A DNA stretch of 64,000 bases, taken from assembly GCA_902792105.1 (NCBI GenBank), contig CADAYK010000022.1, positions 1-64,000 on the forward strand, read 5' to 3'. Below the pieces are notes generated by a model. The model saw nothing but the letters and a program-made list of their open reading frames with translations, was not told the origin of the DNA and did not search any database. The position numbers were made by a program, and so were the translations under genes. The stretch's first letter is position 1. Every line of letters starts with the position of its first letter. Of this stretch, positions 42,799-50,776 are shown piece by piece. Source of the DNA: an uncultured Ruminococcus sp. (GTDB lineage: Bacteria > Bacillota > Clostridia > Oscillospirales > Acutalibacteraceae).

Positions 42799-42838
42799 TT
42801 TGTTATAGATAATAGACTACTTGTGTTGAGGTGAATGC

Positions 42839-43403
42839 ATGAGCAGAAAACAAAATGCTTACTCGACACAGTCCGACTCAGTGTTGGCTGAGCTTACCCG
42901 TGAGGGCGATCAAAAAGCCTTTGACGAGCTGGTAAGACGCTATCTTGGTAAAATCGGTTTTATCGCGCGCAGGTACAGTGCGCAGGGCTATGAGCAAAAC
43001 GATTTTATTCAGGAAGGCTTGCTTGGCCTTTTGTCGGCGTGCAAGAGCTATGACGATAGTTGCAGCAGTTCCTTTAAAACATATATGTCAGTTGTTGTTG
43101 AACGCAGATTTATATCTATTATCAGGGACCGTGCCGGATTCGGCACTGGTTCAAATCGACGGACTTTCGGAGGAGCTCGAGGATAACGCTCAGTCTCCCG
43201 AACAGCTAATTATGGACAGGGAACAGCTTGGCTCAATGCAGTCAAAGCTCAGGGCACTGTTATCCGACAGGGAATATCAGACGCTCATGCTTTATGCTTC
43301 GGGTTTAAGCTACAGTGCTATCTCCCAAAAACTCGGAATCACCGAAAAATCCGTTGACAATGCGCTTCAAAGGGTGAGGCGCAAGGCAGGTGGTTTATAC
43401 TGA
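42839..43403 (+). pseudogene. SigH-like sigma factor, apparent frameshift
   Basis: The first frame gives SigH-like region 2: DSVLAELTREGDQKAFDELVRRY, QEGLLGLLSACKSYD and SSFKTYMSVVVERRFISIIR. It then loses homology near 43134. The continuation lies in another frame: TVPDSALVQIDGLSEEL and region 4, REYQTLMLYASGLSYSAISQKLGITEKSVDNALQRVRRKAG. Six or seven residues expected between IIR and VPDS are missing, so a short deletion with a +1 shift is the simplest explanation. Sequencing error or programmed frameshifting is possible. Intact SigH acts in stress and early sporulation. Confidence 0.75.
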
Positions 43404-43466
43404 CATGTTCAGTGTAAATATATGTCCCAAGTGACAAATAAGAGTTTCAAAGAGAGGTAGAAACCA

Positions 43467-43757
43467 ATGTACGAAGATAAGACACTCACTTGCAAGGAAT
43501 GTGGAAACGAGTTTGTTTTCACTGCAGGCGAGCAGGAATTCTATGCTGAAAAAGGCTTTGAAAATGAGCCCCAGCGTTGTAAGGAATGTCGTCAGGCCCG
43601 CAAAAACGCTGCTAAAGCAGGCAGAGAATATCATGACACTGTTTGTGCTGCGTGCGGAGGTCCTGCAAGAATTCCTTTCAAGCCTATGGAAGGCAAAAGC
43701 TATTACTGCAGCGAGTGCTTTGCTAAGCTTAAAGAAGCAGAGACACAGGCTGAATAA
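43467..43757 (+). CDS. Zinc-ribbon domain protein
   Basis: This 96-aa protein has CKECGNEFVFTAGEQEFY and RCKECRQARK, a treble-clef-like zinc site (zf-trcl type), then a second pair, CAACGGPARIPF and YYCSECF. The four CxxC motifs predict two zinc sites. GAGAGG lies upstream of ATG 43467. It follows the SigH-like gene by 63 nt, with a terminator behind it. The function is unknown. Confidence 0.85.
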   Translation: MYEDKTLTCKECGNEFVFTAGEQEFYAEKGFENEPQRCKECRQARKNAAKAGREYHDTVCAACGGPARIPFKPMEGKSYYCSECFAKLKEAETQAE

Positions 43758-43787
43758 TTGAATAAATTATTATTGAGTATTGGCGCG

Positions 43788-43818
43788 AAGCGGTGAACCG
43801 ATGTTCACCGCTTTTTTG
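43788..43818 (+). terminator. Rho-independent terminator
   Basis: AAGCGGTGAAC (43788-43798) pairs exactly with GTTCACCGCTT (43803-43813), followed by TTTTG. Confidence 0.85.
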
Positions 43819-43905
43819 CTAAAAAGCCAATCTGAATTTTCCGGATAACTGTGCTTTCACTGAAGTAAAAAAATTTTCCGATATTTTTATATAGAGGGTG
43901 ATATC

Positions 43906-46650
43906 ATGTTTAAAAAATCAGCCTTAAAACCCCTTAGCCTGTTGCTTTGCGTGCTTATTCTTTTGTCGGTCACGGCGGTGTTCCCGGTCACGGTCAGCGC
44001 GGCAACAAGCGGCGCCACCGGCAAGTGCAGGTGGACAAAAAACGGCACTACTCTGATCATCAGCGGCAACGGTTATATGAAATACTACGACTACTATAAT
44101 GACCCTGCGCCGTGGGGTACGAACATAACCACAGTGGTGGTTGAGGAGGGCGTTACCGAGATAGGAAAATATGCCTTTTCTCACTGTGAATCACTCACAA
44201 ATGTTGTGCTTCCGTCCACGCTGACCACCATCAACGGCGGCGCGTTTGAATACTGCACGTCGCTGCAGCAAATCGACATCCCCGAAGGCGTTACCCAGAT
44301 CCTTTCGGGCGCGTTCCGCTATTCGGGTTTAACAAGCATTGACGTGCCGGACAGCGTAATATGGGTGGACTACTATTCGTTTTATTATTGCCGCAATTTG
44401 CAGCGCGCCACTCTTTCCTCGTCTATGGGATTTGTTGATTCCTTCACGTTCCACGGCTGCGAAAATCTTACCTACGTTGATATTCCCAACAGCGTCACAC
44501 GCATTTTCAACAACGCTTTTTCCATTTGTACTGCGCTGGAGCATATCGACCTGCCCGATAACCTGACAGAGGTGGGCGCTTCGGCGTTCACGGGCGATAC
44601 CAAGCTCAACCTGCCTGCCATTCCGGCAAGCTGTACTAAAATCGACACCTTAGCTTTTCAAAATACAAAGTGGTACAACGAGCAGCCCGACGGAATGATT
44701 TATCTCGGCGACCTCGCCTATCACTACAAGGGCGATCCGCCTGAGTCGGTCAATATACGGCAGGGAACCAAGTATTTGGCAGACCGGCTGTTCAACACCA
44801 CTTGGGGCGGTACGCAATACCACCTCAACAGCGTGACCCTTCCCGAGGGCTTGCTTTCCGTCAGTTATTATGCGTTCGGCGCAAGCGATTCTCTGACCGA
44901 GATCACGATCCCCGACAGCGTGACGAGTATTGAAGCCGGTGCGTTTAAAGATTGCAAGGCGCTGGAAACGGTGCATTTCGGCAGCGGACTCAGCTCAGTT
45001 AAATACGACGCGTTCCGCGGCTGCACTGCGCTTGGCAGCTGCGATTTCCCGGCAAATCTGCAATCTGTCGGCTCATACGCCTTTGGCGAATGCACCTCGA
45101 TGACTGAGGTTATCCTGCCGGAGGGCGTTACCGAGCTCGGAGAATACGCCTTTTATGGTTGCAGCGGCGTGAAAACCGTTATACTGCCAAATTCCCTCGC
45201 CGCTATGGGCTCTTACGTCTTTAAGAACTGCACCTCACTTGAACAGCTGCACATTGGCAGCGGTCTGAAAAAGATCGGCATCGCCGCGTTCAACGAATGC
45301 TCATCGCTGACGGAGGTCTTGATCCCCGAAGGCGTTACGCAGATCAGCGGCGACGCTTTCACAAAATGCCCGTCATTGATCGCCGTAGCCATACCGGAGA
45401 GCGTGACGTCGATCACTTCCCATGCCTTTGACAGAGACACAGATTTGGTAATTTACGGCTATAAGGACAGCACGGCGCAGCAATTCGCCAAGGATGCCGG
45501 GATCCCCTTTGGAGCTATAGACGTAACCGGCGACTGCGTATGGCGGCTCAACGGCACTCAGCTTACGATCCGCGGCGAAGGCGCAATGGCTGATTATGAC
45601 GACGAACATCCCGCGCCGTGGGGCAAGAATATTACCTCCGTGGTGATCGGGGAGGGCGTGACTCATATCGGCGCGCAGGCGTTTGACGGCTGTGCAAATC
45701 TTTCCAAAATCACGGTTCCCGGCTCAGTGGAAACCGTAGGCGCATACGCCGTGCGCGGCACCTCATGGTTTAACTCCAAGCCTGACGGCGTGGTTTATAT
45801 CGGCAATGTCGCCTATGCAGCCAAAGGTCAGTCGCTTAGCACAGCGCGTATCAAGGACGGCACCGTCAGCATTGCGGATCACGCCTTTGACGGCTGCACG
45901 GCGCTTAGCTCGGTGAGCGTTCCCGAAAGCGTAAAGACTGTAGGCAGCTATGCGTTTAAAAACTGTACCGCGCTCAGTCAAATCGAGCTTTCCTATACCG
46001 TGAACACCTTCGGCACGGATGTGTTCAGCGGCTGTGATCTTACGATATACGGCTTTGACAGCTCAAAGGCAAAGACCTACGCCAAAAACAACAATATACC
46101 GTTTGTAATCATCGGCGGCAACACCGGCGATGTAAAGTGGCGGCTCGACGGCACTGTTTTGACGCTGTTCGGCAAGGGCAGTCCGCAGTATTATTTCGGT
46201 TCCGGCAGCTCCAACCGTCCGTGGGGCACCGGCGTGACCAAGCTTGTCGTTGAGGACGGCGTGCAAACGCTGACCAATCTCCTGATGAAGGGCAGCGACG
46301 GTCTGCAGCAGGTAATCGTTTACTCATCGGATACAAGCGCCTATGCTCTGTCGGATCCTTTCCCGGACAGCGCAAGCCTTACCATATATAGCTATCGGGA
46401 CAGCAAAATCAAACAGTACGCCAATAACAGAAAAATCCCCTTTGTCGCCATCGGTGAAAAGGGCGATGTGAATCTGGACGGCGTTGTCAACATCAGCGAC
46501 GTTACCGCCGTGCAGAAATATATTGCGAAAATGTTGTCCCTTAACGACAAACAGCTTGCCGCAGCCGACGTGACCGGCGACGGTTCGGTAGATATTTCGG
46601 ACGCGACCGCTATCCAGCGGTATCTCGCCGGCATAATTACGGAACTGTAA
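43906..46650 (+). CDS. Secreted leucine-rich-repeat (BspA-type) protein with dockerin
   Basis: This 914-aa protein has a signal peptide (SLLLCVLILLSVTAVFPVTVSA). A domain with CRWTKNGTTLIISGNG is followed by BspA-like leucine-rich repeats (for example VTEIGKYAFSHCESLTNVVLPSTL), a second such block after CVWRLNGTQLTIRGEG (about residue 542) and a third header WRLDGTVLTLFGKG (about 743). The C-terminal dockerin has GDVNLDGVVNISDVTAVQKYI and DVTGDGSVDISDATAIQRYL. BspA repeats often bind host or bacterial surfaces. The dockerin predicts attachment to a cohesin protein. The ATG follows AGAGGGTGAT. Confidence 0.88.
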   Translation: MFKKSALKPLSLLLCVLILLSVTAVFPVTVSAATSGATGKCRWTKNGTTLIISGNGYMKYYDYYNDPAPWGTNITTVVVEEGVTEIGKYAFSHCESLTNVVLPSTLTTINGGAFEYCTSLQQIDIPEGVTQILSGAFRYSGLTSIDVPDSVIWVDYYSFYYCRNLQRATLSSSMGFVDSFTFHGCENLTYVDIPNSVTRIFNNAFSICTALEHIDLPDNLTEVGASAFTGDTKLNLPAIPASCTKIDTLAFQNTKWYNEQPDGMIYLGDLAYHYKGDPPESVNIRQGTKYLADRLFNTTWGGTQYHLNSVTLPEGLLSVSYYAFGASDSLTEITIPDSVTSIEAGAFKDCKALETVHFGSGLSSVKYDAFRGCTALGSCDFPANLQSVGSYAFGECTSMTEVILPEGVTELGEYAFYGCSGVKTVILPNSLAAMGSYVFKNCTSLEQLHIGSGLKKIGIAAFNECSSLTEVLIPEGVTQISGDAFTKCPSLIAVAIPESVTSITSHAFDRDTDLVIYGYKDSTAQQFAKDAGIPFGAIDVTGDCVWRLNGTQLTIRGEGAMADYDDEHPAPWGKNITSVVIGEGVTHIGAQAFDGCANLSKITVPGSVETVGAYAVRGTSWFNSKPDGVVYIGNVAYAAKGQSLSTARIKDGTVSIADHAFDGCTALSSVSVPESVKTVGSYAFKNCTALSQIELSYTVNTFGTDVFSGCDLTIYGFDSSKAKTYAKNNNIPFVIIGGNTGDVKWRLDGTVLTLFGKGSPQYYFGSGSSNRPWGTGVTKLVVEDGVQTLTNLLMKGSDGLQQVIVYSSDTSAYALSDPFPDSASLTIYSYRDSKIKQYANNRKIPFVAIGEKGDVNLDGVVNISDVTAVQKYIAKMLSLNDKQLAAADVTGDGSVDISDATAIQRYLAGIITEL

Positions 46651-46660
46651 TCAATAATAA

Positions 46661-46703
46661 AAACACCTCCGCGTGCAGTCAGCGTGCGGAGGTGTTTTTT
46701 TAT
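46661..46703. terminator. Bidirectional terminator
   Basis: AAACACCTCCGC (46661-46672) pairs exactly with GCGGAGGTGTTT (46686-46697), then a T-run, between convergent genes. Confidence 0.85.
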
Positions 46704-46737
46704 TTAGAAGCGTAAAGACGTTTAGCCTGCGGTGTTG

Positions 46738-48493
46738 TTACAGCTTTTCATAAAAACCGTTTGCCGTAATTCTGTTCAGCTTTGTTGCGTGGTTAAAATA
46801 ATAGTTGTAAATAATTCTTTCGTTTTTGTCGTACCAGTCATAATCTATGTTGGTAAAATGTTCACCGGCTCCGGCATATCCTATCTGACCGTCAGCCCAA
46901 TACTTTTTGCCGTTGATTTTGAATTCGCACCACTGGTGTGTCCACTGGTTTTCGTTGACGTGAGTATACTGAATTCCCATACATTCAAGCACGGCTCCGA
47001 GCGCTCTTGTGCAGCCGGCACAGGTGTAAACTCCGCGGTTAAACACACCGTAAGGCTTGCCGTATTCGGGCGCCTCCGAGGTGTACTGAGCACAGTCACT
47101 GAAATGCTGAACGGTGGCGGCGGCGTAGCGCACGCGGTCAAGTTTTGAAAGGTTTTTGGGAATTGTGTTGGCAATGTCCTGCGCAATAACCTTTGCGGCG
47201 GCGGCTCTTTGCGATTCTGTGTGCACGATCACACGGCAGGATGAAGTTTTGCCGTTGTAGGTTTTAACGGTGATGGTGGTTTCTCCGGTGCCGGTTATCT
47301 TAAAATAGCATTTGTTTGACGAATGACTGCTGATTTTTGCTACCTTTGTGTTTGAGCTTGTCCATTTTAAATTTGCCGCGTTGGCGTAAGAGCCTTTGTC
47401 GGTAGACTCGGTTATCATCCAGGTTTCTCCCACATAGGGGTAAAGCAGCTTTAGGTCTAACTTTACCGACTTGGGCGCCGGAAGCACTGTTACCTTGCAG
47501 GTCGCGGTTTTGCCGTTGTAAAGCTTTATGGTAACGTCGGTTGTGCCGGCTTTAAGTCCCTTGATGTACGCCTTGTTCGCCTCGTGCTTTGTAACAGCCG
47601 CGATCGAGGTGTTTTGGCTTGTCCAGTTAAGGTTGGCGGCGTTTGCGTAGGATCCGCTGTTTGTCGATTCCTTAATTATCGCGGTTTCGCCTGCGCCGAG
47701 TTTAATTGACGCGGTGTTTATGCTTACGCTTTGCGGAGCAGGCTTTACCGCCCTTTGTGACCGTAACGTTTGAATTTGAGCTTGACCACTTAAGGTTGGC
47801 TGCGTTCGCGTAGCTTCCGGCATTGGTACATTCGCTGATTTTTACGCTTTCACCAACACCGAGGGTTACTGTTTGCGGCTTAACCTCAACCTTTGAGGGC
47901 GCCGGCTTTACATTTACGCTGCAATTGGCGGTTACACCGTTGTACAGCTTCACGGTTACGGTTGCTTTTCCAACCTTAACGCCCTTTACGGTCGCCTTGT
48001 TAGCGCTGCCCTTGGTTACCGCCGCGACTGTTTTGTCCGAGGTTTTCCAGCTTATGTTTGAGGAGTTTGCATAGGTGTTCGCGGCTGTGTTTTCCCTGAT
48101 TGTCAGCGATTCGCCTACGCCTATTGTAAACGACGGATTATCAACGGCTACGCTTTGCGGCGCGTCCATTACTATGACCTTACAGTACGCATAGTCGTTG
48201 TTTTCCGTTCCGACGCGCACGGTTGCTTCGCCTGTTGCCTCGCCTCTGATAATGGCTTTGTTTGTATTTGAGTTGCTCACCGAAACATTGCCGTCAAGCG
48301 AAACCCATTCATAGGTGGCGGTGCTGACGCTTCCGCTCAGCGTGAAGGTTTCGCCCACTCCCAGCTTGACCGTGTAAGCGTTTAATGTTACAGGCTCTTT
48401 GTCGTCAGCGGCGGCAAAGGCTGTTGTGCCCGCGCTGCACGCCATAATCAGCGACAGCAGAGCGGCGGTTGTTTTTTTGAAAGTTTTTTTCAT
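46738..48493 (-). pseudogene. Secreted Ig-like (BIG2)/transglutaminase protein, frameshifted
   Basis: The 5' frame (48493-47702) gives a signal peptide (TTAALLSLIMACSAGTTAFA) and BIG2-like repeats, for example VTLGVGESVKISECTNAGS. It shifts near 47745 at GGCGGTAAAGCC. The 3' frame (from about 47745 to 46738) resumes at VKPAPQSVSINTASIKLGAGE with two more repeats and a transglutaminase-like domain containing YTCAGCTRALGAVLECMG, QWTHQWCEFKINGKKYW and a C-terminal acidic YDWYDKNE. Part of one Ig-like repeat is missing at the junction. The Cys/His/Asp triad is otherwise present. It may be inactive, or the repeat may be misassembled. Confidence 0.75.
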
Positions 48494-48539
48494 GGTTTTT
48501 GCCTCTTTTCAAATAGTATATATATATGATATATCAAAG

Positions 48540-48556
48540 GTCAAAAAAAGTCAAAT
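48540..48556 (-). promoter_or_regulatory. CtsR operator upstream of the Ig-like/transglutaminase gene
   Basis: GGTCAAA-AAA-AGTCAAA is a perfect match to the CtsR consensus RGTCAAANANRGTCAAA. It lies 47 bp upstream of the start at 48493 and would put this secreted protein under CtsR. Confidence 0.65.
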
Positions 48557-48626
48557 TTTTTTGATTTTTTAGTATTCACGAGAATTCGGGAGCATTTTAA
48601 AGAATTCAAGAGAATACATATTATTT

Positions 48627-48665
48627 TCTGACTTTCTTTGACTTTGACTTTGACTTTCTTTGACT
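48627..48665 (+). promoter_or_regulatory. Two CtsR operators in front of ctsR
   Basis: TTTGACT-TTC-TTTGACT (48649-48665) is a perfect CtsR box in reverse orientation and lies between -35 and -10. A second, TCTGACT-TTC-TTTGACT (48627-48643), has one mismatch. This is the classical autoregulated layout. Confidence 0.85.
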
Positions 48666-48672
48666 TTATAAT
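48644..48672 (+). promoter_or_regulatory. Promoter of the ctsR operon
   Basis: TTGACT (48644-48649), 17-nt spacer, perfect TATAAT (48667-48672), overlapped by the CtsR box. Confidence 0.8.
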
Positions 48673-48704
48673 GGTATCAAGGTCAGAGGAAAGAAGGGAC
48701 AAAC

Positions 48705-49157
48705 ATGAGAATGAGTGATTTGGTTGCCAAATACATTCTTGAGATGCTTGACGAACAAAACGGAAGCGCTGAGATCCAGCGAAACGAGCTTGCCGGCAGC
48801 TTGGGCTGCGTGCCGAGCCAGATTAATTACGTTATAACCTCGCGGTTCACGCCCGAGCAGGGATACATTGTTGAAAGCCGCCGCGGAGGCGGAGGCTACA
48901 TCAGGATAAGCCGTGTAAAGATGGATAACGGAACCGCGCTTATGCATATAATTAACTCGATCGGCGACAGCCTTGACAAAAAAACAGCCGAGGCAATGCT
49001 TAATAATATGCTTCAAAGGCAGATGATGCAGGTTCAAACCGCAAAGGTTATTGCCGCGGCTTTGTCCGACCGCACGCTCAGGATCGTAGATCAGGAAAAA
49101 AGAGAAAATGTAAGGGCGGCGCTGTTCAAGAATATGCTGCTGACCTTACTCAGCTAA
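48705..49157 (+). CDS. ctsR: Heat-shock repressor CtsR
   Basis: This 150-aa winged-helix repressor of clp genes has MSDLVAKYILEML at the start and NELAGSLGCVPSQINYVI and IVESRRGGGGYIRI in the DNA-binding wing. The C-terminal regulatory domain has AAALSDRTLRIVDQEKRENVRAALFKNML. It is released or degraded through McsB phosphorylation and ClpC. It heads the ctsR-mcsA-mcsB-clpC operon and has CtsR boxes over its own promoter. GAAGGGAC lies upstream. Confidence 0.96.
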   Translation: MRMSDLVAKYILEMLDEQNGSAEIQRNELAGSLGCVPSQINYVITSRFTPEQGYIVESRRGGGGYIRISRVKMDNGTALMHIINSIGDSLDKKTAEAMLNNMLQRQMMQVQTAKVIAAALSDRTLRIVDQEKRENVRAALFKNMLLTLLS

Positions 49158-49175
49158 CGCAGGGAGGTATATGTT

Positions 49176-49694
49176 ATGAAATGTCAAAAATGCGGCGCAG
49201 AAAACGCCAACACACATGTAAAAACAGTAATAAACGGCGAGTTCCGCGAGTTCGATCTGTGCAGCGACTGCGCGATCAAAATGGGCTTCAGCAATATGTT
49301 CTCGGATATGAAAAGCGATTTTTCGGGACTTTTGGGAAGCTTCTTTAACAACGTTTTGCCGGCGAGAACACAGGCTACCCGGTGCGAATTCTGCGGCAGC
49401 TCCTATCCCGAGATCGCCAAAACCGGAATGGTGGGCTGCGCTCACTGTTACGAGCTGTTTGCCGACAGGCTTTATCCGTCAATAAGACGCATGCACGGCA
49501 ACACCACGCACTGCGGAAAAAACAGCGCGTCCGCCAAAGCCGAAAAGGCACAGCCCAAGGCTGAAAAAGCCGAAACAAAGCAAGACAAAATCAGCAAGCT
49601 TAAAGCAGAGCTTGACGCGGCTGTAAAGGAACAAAACTTTGAACGCGCGGCAGAGCTCAGAGATATTATCAAGGAAACGGAGGCGCAGTCATGA
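49176..49694 (+). CDS. mcsA: McsA, zinc-finger activator of the McsB kinase
   Basis: This 172-aa protein has CQKCGAENANTH, LCSDCAIKMGF, CEFCGSSYPE and GCAHCYELF zinc motifs. A C-terminal UVR-like helix (KLKAELDAAVKEQNFERAAELRDII) also occurs in ClpC. It binds and activates McsB. It overlaps mcsB by 4 nt (ATGA). Confidence 0.95.
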   Translation: MKCQKCGAENANTHVKTVINGEFREFDLCSDCAIKMGFSNMFSDMKSDFSGLLGSFFNNVLPARTQATRCEFCGSSYPEIAKTGMVGCAHCYELFADRLYPSIRRMHGNTTHCGKNSASAKAEKAQPKAEKAETKQDKISKLKAELDAAVKEQNFERAAELRDIIKETEAQS

Positions 49695-50677
49695 GCACGG
49701 TAATTTCAACAAGGGTGCGCCTTGCGCGCAACTTAAAGGACTATCCGTTCCCCTGCAAGCTGTCACAGCAGGACAGGGAAAAGGTGATCGAGCTTGTAAA
49801 AAAGGCAATCACCGAAAGCAACAGCGCAATAGCCAATGATTTTCACTTTATTAAGATAAGCGACTTAAATCCGCGTCGGGCGGTGTCGCTGGTTGAAAGA
49901 AGGCTTGTCAGCCCCGAATTCATCAGCGAATCCGACGGCAGGGCGCTGCTGTTAAGCAAGGACGAAAGCATTAGCATTATGCTCAACGAGGAGGACCATA
50001 TCAGGCTTCAGGTTATAAAAAAGGGCTTGTCGCTTGAAGAAACCTACAAAGAAGCAGACAGGCTTGACACCCTGCTTGACGAAAACCTTAGCTTTGCCTT
50101 TGACGAAAAGCTGGGCTATCTTACCCAGTGCCCCACAAACCTCGGCACAGGCATGAGGGCTTCGGTCATGCTTCACCTTCCGGCGCTTGAAAAAAGCCGC
50201 GCTATCAGCAGGATCGCCGGCAACCTCAGCAAGCTCGGACTCACTATCCGCGGAGCTCACGGCGAGGGCACCGAACCTCAGGGCGCGCTTTATCAGCTTT
50301 CAAACCAGGTAACTCTGGGAATTTCAGAAAAAGCCGCTATCGAAAACCTTAAGAGCATCACGGCTCAGCTTGTGGCTCAGGAGGAGCAGGCGCGTGAAAG
50401 ACTTTGCGAAAGCATCGAGGTTCAGGACACGATCAGCCGCAGTCTGGGCGTTTTAAAATACGCAAAGCTCATTGAGCACGGTGAAGCGCTTAAGCTTTTG
50501 TCAAACGTGCGCCTCGGAATAGAGTCCGGACAAATAAAGGACATTGACAGCGCGGTGATCGACAGGCTTATGCTCGATGTTGAGCCTGCAACATTGTCGG
50601 TAGCGCTCGGCAAAAGCCTAAGTCCTCACGACAGGGACGAACAAAGAGCCAAGCTCATTCAAAAAAGGCTTAATTGA
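49691..50677 (+). CDS. mcsB: Protein-arginine kinase McsB
   Basis: This 328-aa phosphagen-kinase-like enzyme phosphorylates Arg residues to mark proteins for ClpCP. ISTRVRLARNLKDYPFPCKL starts the kinase. CPTNLGTGMRASVMLHLPALEK carries the catalytic Cys region, and RGAHGEGTEPQGALYQLSNQVTLG binds the nucleotide. The C-terminal regulatory helix is intact. It is translationally coupled to mcsA. Confidence 0.96.
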   Translation: MSTVISTRVRLARNLKDYPFPCKLSQQDREKVIELVKKAITESNSAIANDFHFIKISDLNPRRAVSLVERRLVSPEFISESDGRALLLSKDESISIMLNEEDHIRLQVIKKGLSLEETYKEADRLDTLLDENLSFAFDEKLGYLTQCPTNLGTGMRASVMLHLPALEKSRAISRIAGNLSKLGLTIRGAHGEGTEPQGALYQLSNQVTLGISEKAAIENLKSITAQLVAQEEQARERLCESIEVQDTISRSLGVLKYAKLIEHGEALKLLSNVRLGIESGQIKDIDSAVIDRLMLDVEPATLSVALGKSLSPHDRDEQRAKLIQKRLN

Positions 50678-50776
50678 TTTTTATACTATTAAGACGTTTA
50701 ATAAACTAAAAACGTTTTAATTCATTGCAAATTTTTTCATAAGTTTTCAGTTCACAGATAACAAGGGGGTATATGT

